In this document: piece after piece, positions 1 to 6,800 of the stretch | How positions within the stretch are numbered: the first letter of the stretch is position 1 | How the letters are laid out: the number at the start of each line of letters is the position of its first letter | Source: an uncultured Collinsella sp. | GTDB taxonomy: Bacteria > Actinomycetota > Coriobacteriia > Coriobacteriales > Coriobacteriaceae | Assembly: GCA_900752545.1 (NCBI GenBank) | Contig: CAADVS010000017.1 | Location: 1 to 12,056, forward strand | DNA: 12,056 nt | Reading direction: 5' to 3' | Translations under genes and position numbers: made by a program | Notes under the pieces: generated by a model | The model's database searches: none | What the model was told of the DNA's origin: nothing | Seen by the model: only the letters and a program-made list of their open reading frames with translations

Positions 1-250
1 CTGCCTCGGCAGCGCGTGCTGCCTCCTCGGCGGCAGCGGCCTGCTCCTCGGCCAGCTTGGCGGCCTCGACTTCCTGGGCGCGGGCCTCGATCACCGAGGC
101 GAGCTGCTTGCGGACCATGGCAACATAGGCGTCCTCCAGAGCGGAGGAAGCGGACTTAGCGGGAATCTTCATTTCGGCGAGATGACCCATCAGTTCCTTG
201 GAGGTCATGCCGAACTCTTTGGCCAGGGTGGACACACGGACTTTTGCCAT
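1..250 (-). CDS. infB: Translation initiation factor IF-2, N-terminal fragment (partial)
   Basis: Only the first 83 codons are in the window; the gene continues past the left edge. The protein starts MAKVRVSTLAKEFGMTSKEL, the typical IF-2 N-terminal subdomain, which continues to about residue 50. An Ala/Glu-rich, charged linker follows (residues about 55-83), as in the long actinobacterial IF-2 proteins. IF-2 is the GTPase that brings initiator tRNA to the 30S subunit in the cytoplasm; its G domain lies outside the window. The ATG at 250 is preceded by an AGGTG-like ribosome binding site. It is the third gene of rimP-nusA-infB, 91 bases after nusA, with no gene between them. Identification is firm from the N-terminal motif and the operon position. 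Confidence 0.93.
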   Translation of the reverse strand, partial: MAKVRVSTLAKEFGMTSKELMGHLAEMKIPAKSASSALEDAYVAMVRKQLASVIEARAQEVEAAKLAEEQAAAAEEAARAAEA

Positions 251-311
251 ATGACTTCACCTACCCTTTCTGGCACCTTGGGTGCCTAGAGACTGAACGA
301 GCGTGGGGGAT

Positions 312-332
312 GCGCCGGGACCTGCCCGGCGC
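312..332 (-). other. Perfect hairpin in the nusA-infB gap
   Basis: GCGCCGGG and CCCGGCGC form a perfect 8-bp stem around a 5-base loop, nine bases after the nusA stop codon. On the minus strand it is followed by TCCCC rather than a U-tract, so it is not a standard intrinsic terminator. It may be a pause site, an mRNA processing or stability element, or a partial attenuator that sets the infB:nusA ratio. The structure is seen directly; the role is inference. Confidence 0.5.
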
Positions 333-341
333 GACCGCGCG

Positions 342-1589
342 CTAGATCAGGTCCTCCGCATCATCGAAGGCGTCGGTGTCGTGGACACCGCAGAAACGGG
401 AGCCGGGACGAGCCTGGTTGCGGCACTGGATGCCGTCCTCGGACACGAACTCGCAGCGACGGACGTCCTCGTCCTCCTCGTCACCGATCAGGTCGGCGGC
501 GGGCTCCTCGTGAACGGGAACGTTCTTGAGGATATCGGCGGCAAGGGTCTCGGACTTAATGTCGATGTGCCAGCCGGTCAGGCGCGCGGCGAGGCGGGCG
601 TTCTGGCCCTCCTTGCCGATGGCGAGGGACAGCTGGTCGTCGGGCACGATGACGCCGGCATAGGCCTTCTCCTCGTCGATGAGAACGCGGGTGACCTTGG
701 CGGGCGACAGGGCGTTGGCGACATAGACGGCCGGATCGGCATCCCACAGGATGACGTCGACGCGCTCGCCACGGAGCTCGCCCACGACGGCGCGAACACG
801 GCTGCCCTTGGGGCCGACGCAGGCGCCAACCGGATCCAGACGATCGTCGAGCGAGTGGACGGCGACCTTGGAGCGCTGGCCGGGCTCGCGGGCGATCGAC
901 TTGATCTGGACGGTGCCCTCATAGATCTCGGGCACCTCCTGCTCAAACAGACGACGCATGAGCTCGGGGTGGGTACGGGAGATGACAATCGGCGGACGGC
1001 TGTGCTCGCCACGAACCGGCTGCAGGTTGGAGTTGGGGTCGCGAACGTCGATGATCACGGCCTTGATGTGCTGGTTGTGCAGGTAGCGCTCGCCCATCGG
1101 ACGCTCGTTGCGCTCGTTCTCGTAACGGCGCTGATCGAAGTGCGGCAGCTCAGCCTCGACGCCCTCGCGAATCTTGACGATCGTGAAGTCGGGCGTGGAC
1201 TGAAGCACGGTACCGCTGATGAGGTCACCGATGCGGCCGGAGAACTCCTCGTAGATCTGCTCGCGGGCGGAGTTGCGCACGATGGCGTTGATCTCGGCCT
1301 TGGCGTGCTGGGCGGCGATACGGCTCGTGTTCTTGGGGGTGACGTCGATCTCCTCGAACTCGGTGAAGTTGCCCTCCTCGTCCATGGAATCGTCGATCGG
1401 CTCTAGGCGGTAGACGTAGATCTTGCCGGTGGTGCGGTCGATGGTCACCTTGGCGCCCCACTCAAGATGCAGGATCTCGGCATAGCTCTTGGCGAGCGAC
1501 TGCTCCAGGCGGTCGATCAGGTAGAGCTGGTCGATGTGCTTCTCCTGGCAAAGCTCCATCAGGGCGGACATCATGTCGGATGCTGCCAT
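342..1589 (-). CDS. nusA: Transcription termination/antitermination factor NusA with a Cys/His C-terminal tail
   Basis: NusA binds RNA polymerase near the RNA exit channel and modulates pausing, intrinsic termination and antitermination. The 415-residue protein has the normal order: RNA-polymerase-binding N-terminal domain (about 1-120), S1 domain (about 123-183), KH1 with GPKG at 259-262, and KH2 with GKEG at 325-328. After KH2 come an acidic linker (about 360-376) and a tail with C379, C389, C400 and H403, spaced C-x9-C-x10-C-x2-H, which looks like a small zinc-binding module. The core NusA of most Gram-positive bacteria ends near KH2, so this tail is an addition. The start ATG follows an AAGGAAGGAAAG ribosome binding site that overlaps the rimP stop, leaving one base between the genes and suggesting coupled translation. 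The family call is certain; zinc binding by the tail is inference. Confidence 0.97.
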   Translation of the reverse strand: MAASDMMSALMELCQEKHIDQLYLIDRLEQSLAKSYAEILHLEWGAKVTIDRTTGKIYVYRLEPIDDSMDEEGNFTEFEEIDVTPKNTSRIAAQHAKAEINAIVRNSAREQIYEEFSGRIGDLISGTVLQSTPDFTIVKIREGVEAELPHFDQRRYENERNERPMGERYLHNQHIKAVIIDVRDPNSNLQPVRGEHSRPPIVISRTHPELMRRLFEQEVPEIYEGTVQIKSIAREPGQRSKVAVHSLDDRLDPVGACVGPKGSRVRAVVGELRGERVDVILWDADPAVYVANALSPAKVTRVLIDEEKAYAGVIVPDDQLSLAIGKEGQNARLAARLTGWHIDIKSETLAADILKNVPVHEEPAADLIGDEEDEDVRRCEFVSEDGIQCRNQARPGSRFCGVHDTDAFDDAEDLI

Positions 1590-1590
1590 C

Positions 1591-2085
1591 TTACTTTCCT
1601 TCCTTCGCGGGCTTGAAGTCGTAGGTGGGCTTCAACTTGCACTTTTTAACATCAGAGAAATCGAGGGTAACGGACTCGCCGTCCTCGAGCTCGAGGGTCA
1701 CGTTCGTCTCGGTGGCGGCGGCAATCTTGCCGGCGTACTTGCGACGGCCCTCGGTGGCGGTGGAGGTGAGCTCGCAGTTCTCGCCCACAAAGCGGGCAAA
1801 GTCGCACGGGCGGCGCAGCGGGCGCGCCATACCCGGGCTCGACACCTCGAGCGTATAGCTCGAAGAGATGGGATCGAGCTCCTCAATCACATCGCCGACC
1901 CACTTGGTGTTGGCCGTGACGTCGTTGAGCGACAGGCTCTGACCCTCGGCACCCTCGATACGCACACGCACGCAGGGGGCCTTGGTGGCACCCACGAGCT
2001 CGACGTCGACAATGTCGACATCGTGCTGGGGAGCGACGGCCTCGAGCGCGTCGATGATCGCCTGCTCGGTCTTGGTCTTGACCAT
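1591..2085 (-). CDS. rimP: Ribosome maturation factor RimP
   Basis: RimP binds the 30S subunit late in assembly. The protein is 164 residues, normal for the family, with an alpha/beta N-terminal domain and the signature EVSSPG at 80-85 followed by RPLRRP, then a C-terminal SH3-like barrel (about 95-152). The open frame runs upstream to 2277, but the ATG at 2085 is chosen because a strong GGAGGTG sits at 2091-2097, five bases before it, and family similarity starts there. The upstream extension would read through the promoter and terminator hairpin and resembles no known protein. It is the first gene of rimP-nusA-infB, the classic operon order. Confidence 0.95.
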   Translation of the reverse strand: MVKTKTEQAIIDALEAVAPQHDVDIVDVELVGATKAPCVRVRIEGAEGQSLSLNDVTANTKWVGDVIEELDPISSSYTLEVSSPGMARPLRRPCDFARFVGENCELTSTATEGRRKYAGKIAAATETNVTLELEDGESVTLDFSDVKKCKLKPTYDFKPAKEGK

Positions 2086-2105
2086 TGCGGCACCTCCATC
2101 CATAC

Positions 2106-2137
2106 AAAAAAGAAGCGGGGCCGAAACCCCACTTCTT
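2106..2137 (-). terminator. Leader terminator (attenuator candidate) just upstream of rimP
   Basis: On the minus strand an 11-bp stem with one G-U pair closes a 6-base loop and is followed directly by U6, a textbook intrinsic terminator. It ends about 20 bases before the rimP start and eight bases before the GGAGGTG ribosome binding site. It lies downstream of the likely promoter at 2164-2192, so it falls inside the operon leader. The leuS operon upstream already has its own terminator at 2279-2313, so this one is not needed to end leuS transcription. On the plus strand it lacks a U-tract and has a C-A mismatch, so it is directional. Attenuation of the rimP-nusA-infB operon is the natural reading. 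Confidence 0.8.
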
Positions 2138-2163
2138 ACAATTACAACTTCATTTGCAAGCAA

Positions 2164-2192
2164 ACTATACCAATAGCTGCAGAAACGTGCAA
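2164..2192 (-). promoter_or_regulatory. Sigma-A-type promoter of rimP-nusA-infB
   Basis: On the minus strand, TTGCAC (2192-2187) and TATAGT (2169-2164) are separated by 17 bases, with TGG just before the -10 giving an extended -10. Expected transcription start is near 2157, about 70 bases before the rimP start codon. A small inverted repeat, TTTGC-TT-GCAAA (2152-2163), overlaps the start site. Confidence 0.75.
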
Positions 2193-2278
2193 GCACAGTA
2201 CGAATCTGCAGGTCAGCGTGCGCACAGCTTCTCCACAAGAATAGGACAATTGACAGCAGGCGCCAGGACAGGTACATG

Positions 2279-2313
2279 AAAAACGAGGGGCGACCTAGCC
2301 GGATCGCCCCTCG
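2279..2313 (-). terminator. Intrinsic terminator of leuS
   Basis: A perfect 10-bp stem (CGAGGGGCGA, 2284-2293, with its complement at 2304-2313) has a 10-base loop and is followed on the minus strand by U5. It starts 30 bases after the leuS stop. Confidence 0.85.
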
Positions 2314-2343
2314 CCTATAGCACGTCAGCTAAGCGCGCAGTGC

Positions 2344-4920
2344 TTACTTGACCACCAGGTTGACCAGCCTACCGGGTACGCAGATGGCCTTGACGACCGT
2401 CTTGCCCTCGAGCCACTTGGCGACGGCGGCCTCGGCGGCAGCCTGCATATCCTCATTGGAGGCATCGCGGGCCACGTCGACGCGGCCGCGGACCTTACCG
2501 AGCACCTGGACCACGATCTGCACCGTGTCCTCAACGGACTCGGCCAGGTCGAACTCGGGCCAGGCGGCGGTGTAGGCGTTGCCCTCGCAGCCGAGCGCCT
2601 CGTGCCACAACTCGTCGGCCCAGAACGGGCAGATGGGGGCAAGGACGCTCACGATGTCCTTGGCCACGCCGTAGCACAGCGCCTTGTCGCGGGCGGCACC
2701 CTCGGTGGCATTGAGGTAGGCGCTCGCCGCGTTGACGAGCTCCATGACGGCCGAGATCGCGGTGTTGAACTGGCCGCGATCGAAGTCCTCGGTGCACTTG
2801 GCGATGGTGCGGTGACGCTCGCGATAGAGCTTCATCGCAACCTCGTCGAGCGCGGACTTGTCAAAGGCCACGTTGGCGTCGCCGGACTGGACGAGCTGCC
2901 AAACGATACGCCAGGCGCGCTTGATGAAGCGGTTAGCGCCCTCGACGGCCTTGGGATCCCAGTCGAAGTCCTTCTCGGGCGGAGCGATAAACAGGATCGC
3001 CAGACGCATGGTGTCGGCGCCGTAGGGCTCGATGACCGAGCTCGGAGGCACGACGTTGCCCTTAGACTTGGACATGGTGTCACCGTTCTCGTCCTTGACC
3101 ATGCCCTGGCACAGCAGGTTGGTGAAGGGCTCGTCCACGCTCAGCAGGCCCAGGTCGCGCAGGGCCTTGGTAAAGAAGCGACTGTAGAGCAGGTGCAGAA
3201 TGGCATGCTCGATGCCGCCGATGTAGTTATCGACGGGCATCCAACGGTCGGCGGCCTCGCGGGAGAAGGGCAGCTCGGTGTTGTGCGGGTCGGTATAGCG
3301 CAGGTAATACCAGCTGGAGCAGGTGAAGGTGTCCATGGTATCGGTCTCGCGCTTGGCCGGGCGGCCGCAGACCGGGCAGGTGGTCTCGTAGAACTCCTTG
3401 CACTCGGCGAGGGTCTCGCCGGCGCCCAGGTCAAGGTTCTCGGGCAGCGTCACCGGCAACTGGTCCTCGGGCACGGGAACGATGCCGCAGTGCTCGCAGT
3501 GGATGGCCGGGATGGGGTTGCCCCAATAGCGCTGGCGGCTGATGAGCCAGTCGCGCAGACGGAACTCGACCTTGCGACGACCGCAGCCCATGGCCTCGAG
3601 GTCGGCCACGATCGCAGCCTCGCCCTCGGAGTGCTTGCCGCCGCGCATGCCAGTGTACTTGCCGGACTGGACGAGCGTGCCCTCGGCAGCGTGAGCGCAA
3701 TCCCAGTCGACGGTCTCGGCATGGAAGGTATCGATGGTCTCACCGCTGGCCTCGACGGCAGCGCGATCGTCATCGTCCAGGATGATCGGTACGATCGGCA
3801 GGTCGTACTTGCGGGCGAACTCAAAGTCGCGCTGGTCGCCACAGGGAACGGCCATGACGGCACCGGTACCGTAGTCGGCAACGACATAATCGGCAACCCA
3901 CACGGGGACCTTCTCGCCGTTCACGGGGTTCACCACGTAGCGGCCGGTAAAGGCACCGTGCTTCTCGAGGGTGCCCTGGGCACGCTCGACGGCAGAGATA
4001 TGCTTGGAGTCCTCGACGATCTTGGTGACGGCATCCTCGTACTCCGTGCCCTCGACGAGCTCGTGCAGGCCGGCGTACTCGGGAGCCAGGACAAAGAAGG
4101 AGACACCGAAGAGCGTGTCGGCTCGCGTGGTGAAGACGGTGATCTTACCCTCGTCGCCCTCGATAGGCTCGCCATCCTGGTCGCAAAGGGTAAAGTCGAC
4201 CTCGGCGCCCTCGGAGCGACCGATCCAGTTAGCCTGCATCTGCTTGACGCGCTCGGGCCAGCCGGGGAGCTTCTCCAGGTCGTCAAGCAGCTCCTGGGAG
4301 TACTCGGTAATCTTGAAGTACCACTGCTCCAGGTCGCGCTTCTCGGGCTCGGTGCCGCAGCGCCAGCACTTGCCCTCGGTGACCTGCTCGTTAGCCAGAA
4401 CGGTCTTGCAGGTGGGGCACCAGTTGACCGGATTCTTCTTGCGGTAGACCAGGCCCTTTTCCCACATCTTCTCAAAGATCCACTGGCCCCAGCGGTAATA
4501 ATCGGGGCTGCAGGTCTTGACCATGCGATCCAGATCGTAGGAGAAGCCCATGCGCTTCATCGTGGCGAGCGCCTGGTCCATGTTCTTATACGTCCAGGCG
4601 GCAGCCTGCGTGTTGTGCTTGATGGCGGCGTTCTCGGCAGGCAGGCCAAAGGCGTCAAAGCCGATGGGATGCAGCACGTCGTAGCCGCGCATGCGGGCCT
4701 GACGGGCCATGGCATCGCCGATAGTATAGTTGCGCGCGTGACCCATGTGCAGGTCGCCCGACGGATACGGGAACATCTCGAGCACGTACTTCTTGGGCTT
4801 GCTGTCGTCGGTGTCGACGGCAAAGAGGTTGGAGTCCTCCCAGGCCTTCATCCACCGGGACTCAATGGCCTGCGCGTCGTAGGCAGGAATCTCGTCCTTA
4901 TGATCTGTGCAATCGCACAT
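2344..4920 (-). CDS. leuS: Leucyl-tRNA synthetase
   Basis: This class Ia synthetase charges tRNA-Leu with leucine in the cytoplasm and hydrolyses mischarged products. The 858-residue length is normal for bacterial LeuRS. The HIGH motif is HMGH at 58-61, within FPYPSGDLHMGHARN; the KMSKS motif is TMSKS at 615-619. A zinc-type cysteine set lies at C168, C171, C185 and C188. The CP1 editing domain shows TTRADTLFG at 264-272 and GTGAVMAVP with the editing aspartate D362; the residue before it is Gly where many LeuRSs have His. A second cysteine-rich patch lies before the TFTCSSWYYLRY block. The ATG at 4920 follows AAAGGAG with five bases spacing. It is a single-gene unit between a structured leader and its own terminator. 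Confidence 0.98.
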   Translation of the reverse strand: MCDCTDHKDEIPAYDAQAIESRWMKAWEDSNLFAVDTDDSKPKKYVLEMFPYPSGDLHMGHARNYTIGDAMARQARMRGYDVLHPIGFDAFGLPAENAAIKHNTQAAAWTYKNMDQALATMKRMGFSYDLDRMVKTCSPDYYRWGQWIFEKMWEKGLVYRKKNPVNWCPTCKTVLANEQVTEGKCWRCGTEPEKRDLEQWYFKITEYSQELLDDLEKLPGWPERVKQMQANWIGRSEGAEVDFTLCDQDGEPIEGDEGKITVFTTRADTLFGVSFFVLAPEYAGLHELVEGTEYEDAVTKIVEDSKHISAVERAQGTLEKHGAFTGRYVVNPVNGEKVPVWVADYVVADYGTGAVMAVPCGDQRDFEFARKYDLPIVPIILDDDDRAAVEASGETIDTFHAETVDWDCAHAAEGTLVQSGKYTGMRGGKHSEGEAAIVADLEAMGCGRRKVEFRLRDWLISRQRYWGNPIPAIHCEHCGIVPVPEDQLPVTLPENLDLGAGETLAECKEFYETTCPVCGRPAKRETDTMDTFTCSSWYYLRYTDPHNTELPFSREAADRWMPVDNYIGGIEHAILHLLYSRFFTKALRDLGLLSVDEPFTNLLCQGMVKDENGDTMSKSKGNVVPPSSVIEPYGADTMRLAILFIAPPEKDFDWDPKAVEGANRFIKRAWRIVWQLVQSGDANVAFDKSALDEVAMKLYRERHRTIAKCTEDFDRGQFNTAISAVMELVNAASAYLNATEGAARDKALCYGVAKDIVSVLAPICPFWADELWHEALGCEGNAYTAAWPEFDLAESVEDTVQIVVQVLGKVRGRVDVARDASNEDMQAAAEAAVAKWLEGKTVVKAICVPGRLVNLVVK

Positions 4921-4930
4921 ATCAGCTCCT

Positions 4931-5071
4931 TTAATCTTAGCTGGGGTCGGTCGGCTTAGCTTTATTCGCTACTGCGGACAGTCCTGCGCAAGACGAAGAG
5001 CACATTAAGTGCTCTTCTTTGCGTGCGGAACTTGTAGCGAACAAAGCTAAGCCGACCGACCCTAAGGTTAA
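4931..5071 (-). repeat. About 140-base hairpin filling the leuS 5' leader
   Basis: Outer arms 4944-4972 and 5034-5062 match at 28 of 29 positions; the single difference is a transition. A weaker inner stretch leads to a perfect 9-bp tip, GAAGAGCAC at 4995-5003 and GTGCTCTTC at 5009-5017, with a 5-base loop. Beyond the arms, TTAATCTTAG (4931-4940) and CTAAGGTTAA (5062-5071) also pair with one mismatch after a four-base bulge. There is no U-tract on either side and I see no clear target duplication. It ends about three bases before the leuS ribosome binding site. It could be a leader RNA controlling leuS or a small palindromic mobile repeat. I see no T-box signature. Confidence 0.75.
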
Positions 5072-5079
5072 CTTGACTG

Positions 5080-5088
5080 ATGATAGCA
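5080..5088 (-). promoter_or_regulatory. Candidate leuS promoter (extended -10)
   Basis: The minus strand reads TGCTATCAT: TATCAT at 5085-5080 preceded by TGC. The -35 region is weak, which extended -10 promoters tolerate. It would start RNA near 5073, just before the large hairpin, placing the whole hairpin in the leuS leader. Confidence 0.4.
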
Positions 5089-5096
5089 AATACGAC

Positions 5097-5131
5097 AAGC
5101 GAGATGCCTGCGACTTGCAGGCATCTCGCTT
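5097..5131 (-). terminator. Hairpin terminator after guaB
   Basis: A perfect 15-bp stem (left arm 5097-5111, right arm 5117-5131) closes the loop GACTT. It lies about 50 bases after the guaB stop. The following minus-strand sequence has only scattered Us, so termination may be imperfect; on the plus strand the stem is followed by TTA. Confidence 0.65.
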
Positions 5132-5179
5132 TATCTAAAGAACGTGGTTGTGAATCAACCTTTATGTGCAGCTCTTAAT

Positions 5180-6691
5180 CTATCGATAAGAAACAGACTG
5201 CTGGGAGTCCTTGACGACTACGTCGTGGGCGCCGCCTTCGACGATGGAGGTGGAGCTGACCAGCGTTAGGCGTGCCTTTTCCTGGAGCTCGGGGATCGAG
5301 AGGGCACCGCAGTTGCACATCGTGGACTTGACCTTGTAGAGCGTGCCGCCTACGCCGTCCTTGAGGGAGCCGGCGTAGGGAACGTAGGAGTCGACGCCCT
5401 CGACGAAGCTGAGCTTCGCGGCACCACCCAGGTCGTAGCGCTGCCAGTTGCGGGCACGTGCAGAACCCTCGCCCCAGTACTCCTTCATGTACTGGCCGTT
5501 CACGTTGACGCGCTCGGTCGGGCTCTCGTCAAAGCGGGCGAAGTAGCGACCCAGCATCATAAAGTCTGCACCCATGGCAAGGGCGAGCGTCATGTGGTAA
5601 TCGTAGACGATGCCGCCATCGGAGCACACGGGCACGTAGACGCCGGTCTCCTCGTAGTACTCGTCACGGGCGCGGCAGACGTCGATCAGCGCGGTGGCCT
5701 GGCCACGGCCGATGCCCTTGGTCTCACGGGTGATGCAGATGGAGCCGCCGCCGATACCGACCTTGATGAAGTCGGCACCGCAGTCGGCCAGGAAGCGGAA
5801 GCCCTCGGCGTCGACGACGTTGCCGGCACCGACCTTGACGTCCTCGCCGTAGTTGGCGCGGATCCACTCGATGGTGCGCTTCTGCCACTCGCTGAAGCCC
5901 TCGGAAGAGTCGATGCACAGGACATCGGCACCGGCCTCGATGAGCAGCGGCACGCGCTCGGCATAGTCGCGGGTGTTGATACCGGCGCCGACCATGTAGC
6001 GCTTGTCGTTATCGAGCAGCTCGTTGGGGTTGGTCTTGTGGCTGTCGTAGTCCTTGCGGAAAACGATGCCCATCAGGTGATCGTAGTCGTCGACGATGGG
6101 CAGGGCGTTGAGCTTATTGTCCCAGATGACGTCGTTAGCGACCTTGAGGCTGATGTTCTTGTCGCCCACGATGAGCTGCTCACGCGGGGTCATGAACTCG
6201 GAGACCTTCGTCTGGTGGTCATCGCGGCTGGGGCGATAGTCGCGGCTGGTGACGATGCCCAAGAGCTTACCCTTGGGAGTGCCGTCGTCGGTGACCGGCA
6301 TGGTGGAGTGGCCGGTCTTCTCCTTGAGCTCGATGACCTGCTCCATGGTCATGTCGGGGGTCAGCGTGGAATCGGACTGAACGAAACCGGCCTTGTGATC
6401 CTTGACGGCCTTGACCATGGCGGCCTCGGACTCGGCGCTCTGGGAACCGTAAATGAAGGACAGGCCGCCCTCGGTAGCGAGCGCGACACCCATGTCGACG
6501 CCCGAGACGGACTGCATGATGGCGGAAACCATGGGGATGTTCAGGGTGATTGCCGGCTTCTCACCGCGCTTATAGCGGGTTAGCGGCGTCTTAAGAGAGA
6601 CGTTGTTGGGGATGCACTGCGAGGACGAGTAACCAGGGACCAGCAGATACTCCGAAAACGTGTGGGACTCACCGGGAAAGAACGTAGCCAT
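5180..6691 (-). CDS. guaB: Inosine-5'-monophosphate dehydrogenase, Tritrichomonas-like type
   Basis: IMPDH oxidises IMP to XMP with NAD+, the committed step to guanine nucleotides. The 503-residue protein has a (beta/alpha)8 barrel interrupted by paired CBS domains (about 100-225). Visible catalytic features are D261 in CIDSSEG, the loop GGGSICITRETKG with nucleophile C319, the flap dyad R418-Y419 in NWQRYDLGG, and SDGG at 357-360. The loop carries ITRETKGIGRGQATA rather than the TTRIVAGVGVPQ form of most bacterial GuaB. Length, residue numbers (D261, C319, R418, Y419) and many segments agree with my memory of the well-studied Tritrichomonas foetus enzyme. The ATG at 6691 follows AAGGAG. No guaA is nearby; the gene appears to be a single unit divergent from the ModE-like gene. 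Confidence 0.95.
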   Translation of the reverse strand: MATFFPGESHTFSEYLLVPGYSSSQCIPNNVSLKTPLTRYKRGEKPAITLNIPMVSAIMQSVSGVDMGVALATEGGLSFIYGSQSAESEAAMVKAVKDHKAGFVQSDSTLTPDMTMEQVIELKEKTGHSTMPVTDDGTPKGKLLGIVTSRDYRPSRDDHQTKVSEFMTPREQLIVGDKNISLKVANDVIWDNKLNALPIVDDYDHLMGIVFRKDYDSHKTNPNELLDNDKRYMVGAGINTRDYAERVPLLIEAGADVLCIDSSEGFSEWQKRTIEWIRANYGEDVKVGAGNVVDAEGFRFLADCGADFIKVGIGGGSICITRETKGIGRGQATALIDVCRARDEYYEETGVYVPVCSDGGIVYDYHMTLALAMGADFMMLGRYFARFDESPTERVNVNGQYMKEYWGEGSARARNWQRYDLGGAAKLSFVEGVDSYVPYAGSLKDGVGGTLYKVKSTMCNCGALSIPELQEKARLTLVSSTSIVEGGAHDVVVKDSQQSVSYR

Positions 6692-6709
6692 GTTTCTCCT
6701 TTTTCCATG

Positions 6710-6719
6710 CGACCGGTCG
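6710..6719. promoter_or_regulatory. 10-bp palindrome in the guaB leader
   Basis: CGACCGGTCG is a perfect palindrome about 18 bases before the guaB start codon, close to the ribosome binding site. It may be an operator or a short RNA stem; its role is unknown. Confidence 0.3.
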
Positions 6720-6741
6720 GCTGCAGGCCTCGTAGGACCCA

Positions 6742-6761
6742 GCCCAACCTTGGGCGCCCAA
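6742..6761. promoter_or_regulatory. Overlapping GCCCAA/TTGGGC palindromes at the guaB start region
   Basis: TTGGGCGCCCAA (6750-6761) is a perfect 12-bp palindrome. Its left half also pairs with GCCCAA at 6742-6747, so TTGGGC can pair on either side. If the proposed guaB promoter is right, the palindrome lies from about +3 to +14, a good place for a repressor or a switching RNA stem. No regulator is identified. Confidence 0.4.
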
Positions 6762-6770
6762 TACTGGGGA

Positions 6771-6799
6771 AGTATCTTAACGCACTTTGACTGCTACAA
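6771..6799 (-). promoter_or_regulatory. Candidate guaB promoter
   Basis: On the minus strand TTGTAG (6799-6794) and GATACT (6776-6771) are 17 bases apart. The fit is moderate, four of six bases at each box. Its -35 box overlaps the proposed -10 of the divergent gene. Confidence 0.4.
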
Positions 6800-6800
6800 T
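6792..6800 (+). promoter_or_regulatory. Candidate promoter of the ModE-like gene
   Basis: TGCTACAAT is an extended -10 (TACAAT at 6795-6800). The -35 position reads GTATCT, which is poor. Transcription would start near 6807, about 70 bases before the gene. Confidence 0.4.

Noticed and set aside
303..1406. A 367-codon plus-strand open frame opposite nusA
   Set aside because: Same antisense effect: Gly/Asp/Leu-rich product, no domain, no credible ribosome binding site, while nusA is certain on the other strand.
2086..2277. N-terminal extension of rimP to the upstream ATG at 2277
   Set aside because: It would translate through the promoter and the leader terminator, has no family similarity, and the internal ATG at 2085 has a far better ribosome binding site.
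2602..4959. A 785-codon plus-strand open frame lying opposite leuS
   Set aside because: It is antisense to an unambiguous synthetase gene. It is the by-product of GC-rich third positions, which remove stop codons from the opposite strand, and its product is low-complexity in Val, Leu, Gly, Asp and His with no recognisable domain.
4941..5009. A 22-codon leader peptide inside the leuS leader hairpin (ATG near 5009, ending TAA near 4941)
   Set aside because: It has only one leucine codon, no convincing ribosome binding site, and starts in the hairpin tip, so a leucine-attenuation peptide is not supported.
4921..5179. A leucine T-box upstream of leuS
   Set aside because: No AGGGUGG-type T-box sequence, no recognisable specifier loop and no terminator next to the leuS start could be found.
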